Assembly (NCBI GenBank): GCA_046292465.1
Contig: JBKBRB010000012.1
Location: forward strand, 17,755-81,754
Source of the DNA: JANWWM01 sp046292465
GTDB lineage: Bacteria > Bacteroidota > Chlorobiia > Chlorobiales > Thermochlorobacteraceae
Direction: 5' to 3'
Length of the DNA: 64,000 nucleotides
Made by a program: the position numbers and the translations under genes. Under the pieces are notes generated by a model, which saw only the letters and a program-made list of their open reading frames with translations, was not told where the DNA came from and did no database searches. Numbering within the stretch: the first letter of the stretch is position 1; the number at the start of each line of letters is the position of its first letter. Positions 26,899 to 37,100 of this stretch are shown here, piece after piece.

Positions 26899-28149
26899 TT
26901 ACGAAAAACTCACATCGCGCCGATGCTTGTAAAAATTCAGCACAATGCCAAACGCAACCATATTTGCTAACATTGACGAGCCACCGTAAGAAAGAAACGG
27001 CAACGGAATGCCGACAACAGGCATAAGCCCAATCGTCATGCCGATATTGACAATCACGTGTCCGAGTAAAAGCGAAACGAAGCCTGTAAGCACGAGAATC
27101 GCAAACCGATTTTTAATTTTTTCCGCAAGGCGAATCAAGCGAAGCACAAGCAAGAGATACGCGCTAACAACAATCGATGTGCCGAAAAAGCCGAACTCTT
27201 CGCCGATAACGCAAAAAATGAAATCCGTCCACTGCGCAGGAATAAAGCGAAGTTGCGTTTGTGTGCCTTGCAAAAATCCTTTTCCCCACAAGCCGCCCGA
27301 GCCAATGGCGATTTTGGCTTGAAGTGCGTTATAGCCTGCACCTTGTGGGTCGCTCATTGGGTCCAAAAAGGTTTGAATACGTTTGAGTTGATGTGGCTTT
27401 AAGAGTTTGGCGGCATACACGTTTGAAGCAATTCCCGCACCTGCACCTACCAGAATCGACGTGAGCGACCAAGCAAAATCGCGTCGCATAACGAGCATCA
27501 ACGCGATAACACAGAGTTCAAGCACGATAAATCCAATGAGGCTAATGAAGCCCAACAAAGCACAAACGAGCGGCACGCCTAAGAGCAAAATGTAGTAGAA
27601 GTCGAAGCCTGCGACGACAATCATCGGCACGATGAAGGTGAGATATGTAAGGGCTGTGCCTGTGTCGGGTTGAAGCAAGACGAGCACACACGGCACAAGC
27701 ACAATCGCAATGGCAATCGCAAAGTTTTTCGGTTGCCGAATGTCGTTTTCTTTGTTGGAGAGAAATCGCGCAAGGGCAAGAATCGTTGTGATTTTAGCAA
27801 GTTCAGAAGGCTGAAAACTCGCGCCGCCAATTTGAAGCCACGCCGCATTGCCTGCAATTTTGCGTGCGAAAATCAGCACGGCAATGAGCGCGACGATTGA
27901 CAAGCCGTAAGCCAAATAAGCAAAATCTTGAAACGTGCGGAGCGGCAAAAAAAATACCACCACGATTGCCAAAAGGCTAATCACTACCCAAGTTGCTTGT
28001 TTATAGAAAATCGAGAGATTTCCCACGCCGTTGGACGCGCTGTAAATGGCGAGCAACCCAAAACACACAAGTAAGGCAATCGCGAGCAAGACGCTCCAAT
28101 CGACGGTCTTCCAGAATCCTTCTCGCTGTTCGTAGTTTGATTCAATCAT
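26899..28149 (-). CDS. rodA: Rod-shape SEDS peptidoglycan polymerase RodA
   Basis: About 416 residues from ATG 28149 (MIESNYEQ); the longer reading frame runs antisense through the era region and is not plausible. The sequence shows ten or so transmembrane helices and SEDS-family motifs: PDTGTALTYL, the catalytic-Asp-containing AQWTDFIFCVIGEE segment, and LPFLSYGGSSMLANM near the C-terminus. RodA polymerises glycan strands in the elongasome with a class B PBP. mreBCD and the PBP2 gene are not in this window. Confidence 0.93.
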   Translation of the reverse strand: MIESNYEQREGFWKTVDWSVLLAIALLVCFGLLAIYSASNGVGNLSIFYKQATWVVISLLAIVVVFFLPLRTFQDFAYLAYGLSIVALIAVLIFARKIAGNAAWLQIGGASFQPSELAKITTILALARFLSNKENDIRQPKNFAIAIAIVLVPCVLVLLQPDTGTALTYLTFIVPMIVVAGFDFYYILLLGVPLVCALLGFISLIGFIVLELCVIALMLVMRRDFAWSLTSILVGAGAGIASNVYAAKLLKPHQLKRIQTFLDPMSDPQGAGYNALQAKIAIGSGGLWGKGFLQGTQTQLRFIPAQWTDFIFCVIGEEFGFFGTSIVVSAYLLLVLRLIRLAEKIKNRFAILVLTGFVSLLLGHVIVNIGMTIGLMPVVGIPLPFLSYGGSSMLANMVAFGIVLNFYKHRRDVSFS

Positions 28150-28170
28150 AGCGCGGCGTTTGTGTTGTAT

Positions 28171-28200
28171 ATTGGCAGTTTCAACATTGGCAGTTTCAAC
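28171..28200. repeat. Perfect 15-bp tandem repeat between rodA and era
   Basis: ATTGGCAGTTTCAAC occurs twice in immediate succession, and the inner CAGTTTCA recurs at 28216-28223 just before the era start. It sits in the short divergent promoter region, so it may be a regulator-binding site or a local slippage duplication. Confidence 0.7.
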
Positions 28201-28224
28201 TTTGATGCGAAAATACAGTTTCAG

Positions 28225-29178
28225 ATGAACGAATCCGAACTTCTTGGCGAAAAGCCTTATCCGTTCAAGTCGGGCTATGCGTGCATTGTGGGCGAGCCAA
28301 ATGCAGGCAAATCGACATTGCTCAACGCCGCTCTCGGTCAAAAACTTTCTATCGTTACGCCAAAGCCTCAAACCACGCGCAAGCAAATTGTCGGCATTTT
28401 CACCGATGAACGCGGAGAGCGTCCGTGCCAGATTGTTTTTATCGATACGCCCGGCGTCATGAAGCCGAAGTATAAACTTCACAAAGCGATGCTCAAATTT
28501 GCCGACACTGCCATTAGCGACGCTGATGTGGTTATTCTGATTATTGATGCAAAACGCTATCACGATGAAAATCGCACGCTCCAAACCGACCTTGCCTTTC
28601 AGCGCATTGCCAGCAGTTCAAAGCCGAAGGTTTTAGTGATGAACAAAATTGACTTGCTTCGCAAGGAAGATGTGTTGCCGTTGCTCGGTCGGCTTTCCCA
28701 AGAAGCCTCGTTTAGCGAGATAGTGCCGCTTTCTGCAATCAAATCGTTCAATTTAACGGAACTGATTAAAGCCATTTATCCCTATTTGCCGCACGATGCG
28801 CCGCTGTATCCAACGGATATTTTGAGCACTGCGCCTGAACGCTTTTTTGTGAGCGAACTTATTCGAGAAAAAATTTTCAAGCAGTTCAGCGAGGAAATTC
28901 CGTATTCGACGGAGGTCGTCGTAGAATCGTTTGAGGAAAACTTTGAGAAGAATCCGAAGCGAAAAGATGTGATTCGGTGTGCGATTGTCGTCGAGCGCGA
29001 CTCTCAAAAGGCGATTTTAATTGGCGAAGGTGGCTCGGCAATTCGCAAAATTGGCGAAACGGCGCGTCGTGAAATTGAAGCCTTTTTACAACGCCCAGTG
29101 TTTCTTGAACTCTTCGTTAAGGTGCGCGAAAATTGGCGCGAGCGCGACCAGCAACTGCGCGACTTCGGTTACCAATAG
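28225..29178 (+). CDS. era: Ribosome-assembly GTPase Era
   Basis: A 317-residue protein from ATG 28225 (MNESELL); longer readings include the upstream repeat. Era binds 16S rRNA during 30S maturation. The G1 motif GEPNAGKST, effector region TPKPQTTRKQIVG, DTPG and NKID are in order. The C-terminal KH domain contains VIGEGGSAIRKIGETAR-like sequence (ILIGEGGSAIRKIG). Length is slightly above the usual ~300. relA lies 110 bp downstream on the same strand. Confidence 0.95.
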   Translation: MNESELLGEKPYPFKSGYACIVGEPNAGKSTLLNAALGQKLSIVTPKPQTTRKQIVGIFTDERGERPCQIVFIDTPGVMKPKYKLHKAMLKFADTAISDADVVILIIDAKRYHDENRTLQTDLAFQRIASSSKPKVLVMNKIDLLRKEDVLPLLGRLSQEASFSEIVPLSAIKSFNLTELIKAIYPYLPHDAPLYPTDILSTAPERFFVSELIREKIFKQFSEEIPYSTEVVVESFEENFEKNPKRKDVIRCAIVVERDSQKAILIGEGGSAIRKIGETARREIEAFLQRPVFLELFVKVRENWRERDQQLRDFGYQ

Positions 29179-29289
29179 TTCCCATCGAGAAATTGGTTTT
29201 CAGCCGACATTTCATTTTATTCCGAAAATTTTTCCCCTGCATTTTCTGTTTTCATTCGTATATCAACAACACAACAAACGAACTGATCG

Positions 29290-31500
29290 ATGCTTACGCA
29301 GATTGAAGAAGAACATTATGTCAAATTAGATGAGTTAATTTCGCTCTGTCGGAAACGCTTGCGCAAGTGCGATGAGGATTTAATCCGCCGAGCATTTTTC
29401 CTTTGCTACCGAGCGCATAGTGCGGAAAAACGCGCGTCGGGCGAGCCGTATTTTTATCACCCCGTAGAAGTCGCGCGCATTATGTTGGAAGAAATTCCGC
29501 TTGATGATGTTTCCGTCGCCGCCGCGCTTTTGCACGATGTTGTTGAAGACACCGACTACACGCTCGACGATTTGCGCGATGAATTTGGCAACGATGTCGC
29601 CCGACTGGTCGAAGGGCTAACGAAAATTTCGGGCATCTTTGCCAATCGCGAAATCAAAGAGGCGGAAAGTTTCCGCAAAATGTTGCTTTCGATGATTGAC
29701 GACATTCGCGTCATTCTCATCAAGTTCTGCGACCGATTGCACAACATGCGCACGCTCGATGCGCTTCCGCCGCACCGCCAAGTGAAAATTGCCACCGAAA
29801 CACGCGACATCTACGCACCGTTTGCTCATCGCTTCGGTTTGGGGAAAATCAAAATTGAACTCGAAAACCTTGCTCTCAAATATCTTGACCGTGAAGCCTA
29901 CGAAGACATTTCAGCGCGCCTTGCCCTGACGCGCACTGAACGAATTGCGTTCTTGGAGAAAATTTCACTCCCAATCCAAAAAGAACTCACGCAACGCGGC
30001 TTCAAATTCACCATCGAGCGCCGACCAAAGCACATCTTTTCCATCTATAACAAGATGCGCCAGCAAAACAAAGCATTTGAAGAGATTTATGACATTTACG
30101 GACTTCGTGTGATTTTAGACACCGATAATTCTTCCGACTGCTTCGGTGCTTACGGCTACATCACGCAAATTTATCAGCCTGTTCCAGAACGCTTCAAGGA
30201 CTACATTTCAGTGCCGAAACACAACGGCTATCAATCGCTTCACACCACGGTGATTGTTCCCGGCGGCAAGATGGTCGAGATTCAAATTCGCACGCGCAAA
30301 ATGCACGAGTTTGCCGAAAGTGGGATTGCTGCACATTGGCGATACAAAGAAAAAGTAACATCTGCCGATGAAGGGATTGATGAACTGATTAAGTGGGCAC
30401 GTGACCTTGTCAATAATGCCAATACGGCACGAGACTTCATGGAAGGCTTCCGCCTGAACTTGTATCAAGACGAGATTTATGTTTTTACACCAAAAGGCGA
30501 CATGAAAGTGCTTCCAGCAGGCGCTACAGCCTTGGACTTTGCCTTTGAGATTCATACCGAAGTGGGCTCAAAGTGTATTGGTGCGAAAATCAACGGCAAA
30601 ATGGTTAGCCTGCAAACTCGCTTGAAATCAGGCGACCAAGTCGAGATTCTCACTTCAAAGAATCAAACCCCAAAAGCCGATTGGGAAAAATTCGTCGTAA
30701 CGCACAAGGCGAAACTGAAAATCAAACAGTTCCTCAATGAAACGCGCCGCAAAGAAATCGAAGAAGGGCGAAACATTTGGAACAAACTCGTCTCCAAAAC
30801 CAAGCGTCTGTTTTCAGACAGCGATTTGGTTAAACTTGCACGATTCCATGGGCTTCCAACGCCCGCCGATTTCTTCCGCGCACTCGGCGCAAAAGAAATT
30901 GATAGCGAAAAGGTGCTCGATCATATCGAGCCGAAATCAGAGCCGAAGCCCGAAGCCAAACCTGAAAATCGCAACGGCGTGCCACCCGTTACCGCCGACG
31001 ACTTTGCACGACAAGCTCGCGAAGTTCACGGCTTAAAAGCCGATAACTCGAGCGACGCCGTCGTCATTTCAGGACTTTCTAACGTCGCCCATAGCTACGC
31101 CAAATGCTGTAACCCCGTCCCAGGCGACGATGTGATTGGGCTTGTAACCGCAGGCGGCACGGTGAAGATTCATCGTAGAAATTGCGTCAATGTCAATAAT
31201 GAGCAAATCCTCAAAAGCCCAAAAGTGGTTACAGTTCAGTGGAAAGCGACTTCTTCAAACGACTTCCTCGCCGGCTTGCGCATTTATGGCGAAGACAAAA
31301 TCGGCATGACCAACGAAATCACACAAGTCATCGTAAAATCTGACATCAACATTCGCTCCATTTCGCTTAACGCCAAAGACGGCATCTTTGAAGGCACGGT
31401 CATTCTTTATGTCAAAAACATTGAGCACCTGCAGCGCGTTGTCGAGCGCATCAAAAAAGTAGAAGGCGTTTTCACCGTCGAGCGATTCTCAAACAATTAA
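29290..31500 (+). CDS. relA: Bifunctional (p)ppGpp synthetase/hydrolase (RSH)
   Basis: A 736-residue long RSH protein that makes and degrades the alarmone (p)ppGpp. The N-terminal HD hydrolase domain is intact (FYHPVEVARIM, ALLHDVVEDTDYT), suggesting hydrolase activity like SpoT/Rel. The synthetase domain carries YDIYGLRVIL and the substrate-loop SVPKHNGYQSLHTTV. TGS (EIYVFTPKGDM, about residues 395-455), a zinc-finger/helical region and a C-terminal ACT domain follow. It is the only RSH visible here and is probably the main stringent-response enzyme. Confidence 0.95.
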   Translation: MLTQIEEEHYVKLDELISLCRKRLRKCDEDLIRRAFFLCYRAHSAEKRASGEPYFYHPVEVARIMLEEIPLDDVSVAAALLHDVVEDTDYTLDDLRDEFGNDVARLVEGLTKISGIFANREIKEAESFRKMLLSMIDDIRVILIKFCDRLHNMRTLDALPPHRQVKIATETRDIYAPFAHRFGLGKIKIELENLALKYLDREAYEDISARLALTRTERIAFLEKISLPIQKELTQRGFKFTIERRPKHIFSIYNKMRQQNKAFEEIYDIYGLRVILDTDNSSDCFGAYGYITQIYQPVPERFKDYISVPKHNGYQSLHTTVIVPGGKMVEIQIRTRKMHEFAESGIAAHWRYKEKVTSADEGIDELIKWARDLVNNANTARDFMEGFRLNLYQDEIYVFTPKGDMKVLPAGATALDFAFEIHTEVGSKCIGAKINGKMVSLQTRLKSGDQVEILTSKNQTPKADWEKFVVTHKAKLKIKQFLNETRRKEIEEGRNIWNKLVSKTKRLFSDSDLVKLARFHGLPTPADFFRALGAKEIDSEKVLDHIEPKSEPKPEAKPENRNGVPPVTADDFARQAREVHGLKADNSSDAVVISGLSNVAHSYAKCCNPVPGDDVIGLVTAGGTVKIHRRNCVNVNNEQILKSPKVVTVQWKATSSNDFLAGLRIYGEDKIGMTNEITQVIVKSDINIRSISLNAKDGIFEGTVILYVKNIEHLQRVVERIKKVEGVFTVERFSNN

Positions 31501-31518
31501 ACTCACTTGCCTCTTTTT

Positions 31519-31549
31519 ATACAGACGCGCTTGTGATGCGCGTTTGTAT
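31519..31549. promoter_or_regulatory. 12-bp stem-loop between relA and fhs
   Basis: ATACAGACGCGC / GCGCGTTTGTAT pairs over 12 positions, one of them G-U, with a 7-nt loop. The position, 37 nt before the fhs start, and the lack of an immediate T tract suggest a leader hairpin or weak terminator. T runs lie before it (31514-31518) and about 12 nt after it. Confidence 0.5.
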
Positions 31550-31585
31550 GTTCAGTTGCATTTTTCCAATCAACCATCAATCACA

Positions 31586-33286
31586 ATGAGCAACCACGCC
31601 TCTGTCTCTTCAAAACCGAAAACCGACCTTGAAATCGCTCGCGAAATTCCACTCAAACACATCAACACGATTGCGGAAAAACTTGGCGTTTCGCCTGACG
31701 ACCTCGAGCATTACGGCAAACACAAAGCCAAATTGCCACTTCACCTCATTGATGAAGCCAAACTCAAACGGTGCAAGTTGATTCTCGTTTCTGCCATTAC
31801 GCCAACGCCCGCAGGCGAAGGCAAAACCACAACCACCATCGGCTTAACCGAAGGTTTAAACCGCTTGAAGAAAAAAGCCACTGCCGTTCTGCGTGAGCCT
31901 TCGCTCGGTCCTGTCTTCGGAATCAAAGGCGGCGCAACCGGTGGCGGCTACGCACAAGTCGTGCCAATGGAAGACATCAACCTGCACTTCAACGGCGATT
32001 TCAGCGCAGTTGAAAAAGCCAATAACCTGCTCGCCGCGCTCATCGATAACAACATTCAAAACAAGAAAAATACGCTCGGCATTGATTCGCGTACCGTGCG
32101 ATGGAAGCGATGCATGGATATGAACGACCGCGCCTTGCGCAAAATCATCGTCGGACTCGGCGGCAAGAACGGTGGCTATCCACGCGAAACAGGCTTCGAT
32201 ATCACCGCCGCTTCGGAGGTGATGGCGATTCTCTGCATGTCGCAAAGCCCCGAACACTTGAAGGAAAAACTTGGCAACATCTTCGTCGGCTACACCAAAG
32301 AAAAAAAGCCCGTCTTCGCGCGCGATTTGAAAGCCGAAGGCTCTATGGCAGTGCTCCTCAAAGACGCCATCAAACCCAATCTCGTTCAAACGCTCGAAGG
32401 TAATCCTGCTATTATTCACGCAGGACCGTTTGCCAACATTGCGCAAGGCACGAATACCATTCTCGCCACGAAAATGGGCATGAGCCTTTCAGATTACGCT
32501 GTAACCGAAGCAGGATTCGGATTTGATTTGGGCGGCGAAAAATTTCTCAATATCAAATGCGGCTATGCAGGCATTGCGCCTGATGCGGTCGTGATTGTTG
32601 CTACCGTTCGCGCACTCAAATATCACGGCGGCGTTGGCTTGAAAGAACTTAAATCGCCAAATGTGGAAGCCGTCAAGAAAGGCTTTGCAAATTTGGAAAA
32701 GCATTTGGAAAATGCGCGCAAGTTTAACCTCTCACCTGTTGTGGCTATCAATCGCTTTCCGACCGACACAGAAGAAGAATTGCAAACCGTCAAAGCCCTT
32801 TGCCAAAGCATCGGCGTGAAAGCCTCTATTTCAGAAGTCTGGGCAAAAGGTGGCGAAGGCGCATTAGAACTTGCAGAGTTTGTGCTTGACGAAATCGAGA
32901 ACAAGCAAGAAAACTTCAAACCGCTCTACGATTGGAATTGGAGCGTTGAACAGAAAATTGAAACCGTTGCCAAAGAAATTTATGGTGCCGCCGATGTGCA
33001 ATACAGCGCGCAAGCCAAAACTGACTTGAAAGTCATTTCTGAACTCGGCTTCGATAAACTGCCAATTTGCATTGCCAAAACGCAAAAGTCGCTTTCTGAC
33101 AACGAAGCCCTTATCGGCAGACCGCAAGGCTTTACGCTCACGGTTCGCGAAATTGAAATTGCATCGGGCGCAGGATTTCTCGTGCCTATCACAGGTGACA
33201 TGATGCGCATGCCCGGCTTGCCTGAATCGCCTGCCGCCGAAATGATTGATATCGACAAAAATGGTGTGATTTCAGGACTCTTCTAA
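31586..33286 (+). CDS. fhs: Formate-tetrahydrofolate ligase
   Basis: 566 residues from ATG 31586 (MSNHASVSS). ATP-dependent activation of formate to 10-formyl-THF, feeding one-carbon metabolism. The P-loop ITPTPAGEGKTTTTIGL and the family signature GGGYAQVVPMEDINLHFNGD-like region are intact. Length is typical. The ATG of the downstream Rpn-family gene overlaps the stop codon, so that gene is translated from the same message even though no functional link is known. Confidence 0.96.
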   Translation: MSNHASVSSKPKTDLEIAREIPLKHINTIAEKLGVSPDDLEHYGKHKAKLPLHLIDEAKLKRCKLILVSAITPTPAGEGKTTTTIGLTEGLNRLKKKATAVLREPSLGPVFGIKGGATGGGYAQVVPMEDINLHFNGDFSAVEKANNLLAALIDNNIQNKKNTLGIDSRTVRWKRCMDMNDRALRKIIVGLGGKNGGYPRETGFDITAASEVMAILCMSQSPEHLKEKLGNIFVGYTKEKKPVFARDLKAEGSMAVLLKDAIKPNLVQTLEGNPAIIHAGPFANIAQGTNTILATKMGMSLSDYAVTEAGFGFDLGGEKFLNIKCGYAGIAPDAVVIVATVRALKYHGGVGLKELKSPNVEAVKKGFANLEKHLENARKFNLSPVVAINRFPTDTEEELQTVKALCQSIGVKASISEVWAKGGEGALELAEFVLDEIENKQENFKPLYDWNWSVEQKIETVAKEIYGAADVQYSAQAKTDLKVISELGFDKLPICIAKTQKSLSDNEALIGRPQGFTLTVREIEIASGAGFLVPITGDMMRMPGLPESPAAEMIDIDKNGVISGLF

Positions 33287-34101
33287 TGAAAACAGATAAA
33301 CTCGTTTATCTTCTCTTACAATTTGCGCCGGAAAGTTTTTTCTCGCTGATTGGCAGAGCCGAGTCAGAGGCAGAAGACTACGAATTCAAATCCATCGAGC
33401 TGAAAGAAACGTCGTTTCGGCTCGATGGCGTTTTCACGCCAAGAAACAAAACGGACATTACGTATTTCGTCGAGGCACAATTTCAACTCGATGAAGACTT
33501 TTACGCGCGCTTTTTCGCCGAGATTTTTTTGTATCTGAAACAGTATCGTGCGAAGAAATGGCGCGCTGTTGCGATTTATCCTTCCCGAAGCGTTGAACAA
33601 CGCTCGTTCGACGGCTACGCAGAACTGCTTGAAACAGGATTAGTTTTGCGCGTATATTTGGACGAACTACCAAGCCTTGACACGGTCAGTAAAAATGTTG
33701 GGCTTTTCAAGTTGCTGGTTGCACCAGAAAAACAAGCACCGAGTATTGCCAAAATGCTTGTTCAAGACGCAACCTTGACACAGGTCAACCTAATTGAGCA
33801 AATCGTTTCATACAAGTTTCCCAAACTTACACGAGAGGAGGTCAAATCTATGCTGGGCATACAGGAAGAACTTTTGAAAGATACACAGTTCTACAAAGAC
33901 ATCTACAACGAAGCCCGTAAGGAAATTTATGAGCAGGCTAAAAAAGAAGGACTGAAAGAAGGCTTCGCAAAAGGGATTAACAAAGGCGAGATTGAAGGCA
34001 AACTTTCAACCGTGCCGATTTTTCGCAAGTTAGGTCTTTCCGACGAAGCGATTGCCGAAACCTTGAACTTGCCGTTAGACTCAATAAAGAGCGTGCGTTG
34101 A
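33286..34101 (+). CDS. Rpn/DUF2887-family PD-(D/E)XK nuclease-like protein
   Basis: A 271-residue protein starting MKTDKLVYLL. It has the N-terminal Rpn/transposase-like nuclease core: Asp in FRLDGVF (about residue 48) and the E-x-Q of YFVEAQFQ (about 60-67). This is followed by a DUF4351-like/helical region with KEGLKEGFAKGINKGE repeats and a short C-terminal tail ending LGLSDEAIAETL. Rpn proteins are linked to recombination and to abortive phage defence. A paralogue lies at 43641-44453. The start overlaps the fhs stop by one base. Confidence 0.82.
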   Translation: MKTDKLVYLLLQFAPESFFSLIGRAESEAEDYEFKSIELKETSFRLDGVFTPRNKTDITYFVEAQFQLDEDFYARFFAEIFLYLKQYRAKKWRAVAIYPSRSVEQRSFDGYAELLETGLVLRVYLDELPSLDTVSKNVGLFKLLVAPEKQAPSIAKMLVQDATLTQVNLIEQIVSYKFPKLTREEVKSMLGIQEELLKDTQFYKDIYNEARKEIYEQAKKEGLKEGFAKGINKGEIEGKLSTVPIFRKLGLSDEAIAETLNLPLDSIKSVR

Positions 34102-34135
34102 ACTGCGCACACTCGTTAATGAAAAAATCTTTGAG

Positions 34136-37100
34136 TTACTTCTCGCCAACAACCAATCGCGCCGTGCCGGTTCTGCCAAACACTTCGGGCTGATACATTT
34201 TTTCGGCGGTGCTCGGCGGCATGGTGAATGTGCCGTAGGTTGTAGCGCGTGCGAAGTAAGTGAAGGTATGCACGCCGCGCCCAAGCCGTTCAGCAAAGAG
34301 CGTTACACGCTCATCTCTAAGCTCGATGTGGTCAAAGGTGTAGGACGGTGTTCCGCTTTCTTCATCATATCCTTCGCCTTCGGCTTGCATTGGCATACCA
34401 CCCAGAGAGCCCGATGTTTTCAGCGTTGGGTTAATAGCTTCCAACCCTGCCGCGAGCGCGTCGTTAATCGCCACGAAATTCATCTCTTCCGCAACGGCAA
34501 TTTGCAAAGTAATTTTCACTATCTCGCCTGCTTTTACTGAACCGTCTTTGCTCGTGCCCGAAAGCGGCTCAATTTTTTTAGAAAGTGCAATACCATTGTC
34601 TCGCGGCTCGAGCGCATAGGTTGGGAAATAGGCAAGGCGAATCCCGTAATAAAGTTTGCCGGTGCCACTCTTTTCAATGTTGAGCGCAAGATTTTCACCT
34701 TTGGCGAACTTCTCCAATCCTGTCTCCTGAACTTTCACATCAAGCGTGCGACCTTTGAACGATTGCACGAGCAAGGGTTGCGAGGCAAGCATAATTTTTG
34801 CCGAGAAATTCGGCTCTTGGCTTTCATACTTTTTGAAATAAAGGTTAAGGGCTTCGAGCGCGAAGATGTTCTCTTGCGTATTGCTCCAGCGTCCGTTCTT
34901 CTGCGAAGCGAGTAGCCAATTAACGGCTTTTTCAGCAAAGGTTTTGTCTTGATTGGCTTCCATCAAAGCGGAAAGGGCGGCGGCAGTCGTTTTCACATTC
35001 GAGCCGAATGTCCAAGTGTAATCTTGCTCTGTGCCATCTTCAAAATGAACGGTCGCTTCTTGCACTTTCGCCATGTTCATGAGTTCGCGTGCGAGCGTTT
35101 CGGCGCGTTCAGACGCATTACTGCCGAACTTGATTTTGCCTTTAGATTTTGAAGCCAAGAGCGGCGTGCCTTGTCGCGCATACACACGAAGCAAATAGGC
35201 CTTCGCTTCTGCTGAAAGTCTTGAGCGTTCACGATAAAGCCCTTCCGCCGCTGACGCATTGAACTCACCTGCGATTGCAAGCACATAAAGCGCGTAGGCT
35301 TTTGTTACCGACATCGCACGAAATCCGTAAGTTGACTCGTTGGCTTTGTTCAGCACCGTGCGCAAATAGTTCAATCCATTTCGCAAAACCGTTTCATCAA
35401 CATCGTAGCCTGCCTCGTTGGCTTTGAGCATGGCGTAAGTCGCATAGACCGACACATAATCGTTTGGTTGATAGCCACCTTGCCAATAAGCAAATCCGCC
35501 GCTGTAAGTTTGATACTTTTCAAATTCTGCCAATGTCGTTTCCACAACGGCTTTGATGTCACCTTTGGCTGTATCGGCTTGCGTTTTCAGGTTGAAGGAC
35601 GAGATAAGGTCATTTGCGACGATATACGGCAAAACTCTCGACGCCTTTTGCTCCAAACATCCAAACGGATACTCAAACACATAGCGCGCCGCTTCGCGTA
35701 AGCCCACGAGTGCTGTTGCTGACGCTTGCGCCGTTACATCGCCCAAATTTGGATAAGAATTTTTTGGAATGCGCACCGTCTCGGAAACGCTCAACTCCGT
35801 TGAGCCAACAAGCGCAAGCACTTCTTTGACGTAAGGCGTTTGAATTTGAATCGTGGTTTTCAAGGCATCGCGATTGCCTGCATCGCTTTCAGCCGCAAAT
35901 GCAAACTCGGCTTTGCCTTCCGCTTCGGCTTCGAACTTGAATCGAACTTCTTTGGACTCGTTGGCATTAAGCGAAACGCTTTTCGTTAAATCGCCGACGG
36001 ATTTAATTCCACTTGCCGATACGCTCACTTTGACGCTCGTTTTTTGATTCGTGTAATTGCTTACGGTTACGCCGGCTTCGAACTTATCGCCAATGCGCGC
36101 AAATCGTGGCAGAGCCGCAATCATGGTGAGCGGTTGATTGACGAGAACATCGGCTTGCGCTTTTCCAAAGGCTTCGACGGTGCTTGCCGACGCCATCAAG
36201 CGGAAAGTTGTGAGGTTATCAGGCAGTTTGAAAGTGATTTTCGCTTTGCCATTTGCGTCTGTAATCATCGACGGATTCCAATACGGCGTGGTAATCATGT
36301 TCTGTCGGAACGCATAGCCACCGGTGCCTTCGCCGCCTTTATCGCCGCCACGCGCTTCGCCCTTTTCGCCGTAGTTGCGTTGCTCGACAAGGTGCAAGAG
36401 ACTTTGCGAAGTTTTCACGCCTAAGCCGCGCTCGCGATAAAAGGTCTCAAACGCATCAGGAAGGGTGTAGCCGATAAGGTTCAAGACGCCGGCATCGACT
36501 GCGGCAAGCGCAACTTCACTTCTCACGCCTTTGCCTTTCGCATCGGTTACTTCAAGTTCTGCCTCGAGCGTTTCACCTGCGCGAAACTCTTTTTTGTTCG
36601 GCGTTATGCGAACTTGCAACCTGCGCCCTGTTGCTTCAATGGAAAGTTTGGCATAGCCGATTTTGAACGACGGCTTGCCTAAATCGCTCTCGCCTGTTTT
36701 CGGCAGTGAGGTTCTGCCTTTGGTGAGCATTACAGAAACGTAAATGTTCGGCAAATACTCTTCCTTGATGGGAATTTCAATCGCAGGGGCTGTGCCTTTG
36801 AGTTCAAAGACTTTATGCTCTAAAATGCCTTCGCGCTCAATGGTGAGCAATGCGGTGGCGGTTTCGTAAGGCGATTGAACCAGAATTGTGGCGGTTTCGT
36901 TTGGCTTGTAAGTTTTCTTGTTGGGTGTGAGTATGAGGCGGTCGTCGTCGGAGCGTTCCCAAGCTGAGTAGCCACTGCCGTAGGCGTAGGTGTAGGCTTC
37001 GCTTCGCGCCGTATTGCCTTTGGAATCTTTCGCTGTTGCTTTGATGAAATAAAGTCCCGCGCCTTTGATGGGAGCGTTGAAACTCACAGTGCCTGACTCT

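Noticed and set aside
28150..28584. N-terminal extension of RodA
   Set aside because: Runs antisense through era, and its residues look non-coding. The ATG at 28149 gives the family start.
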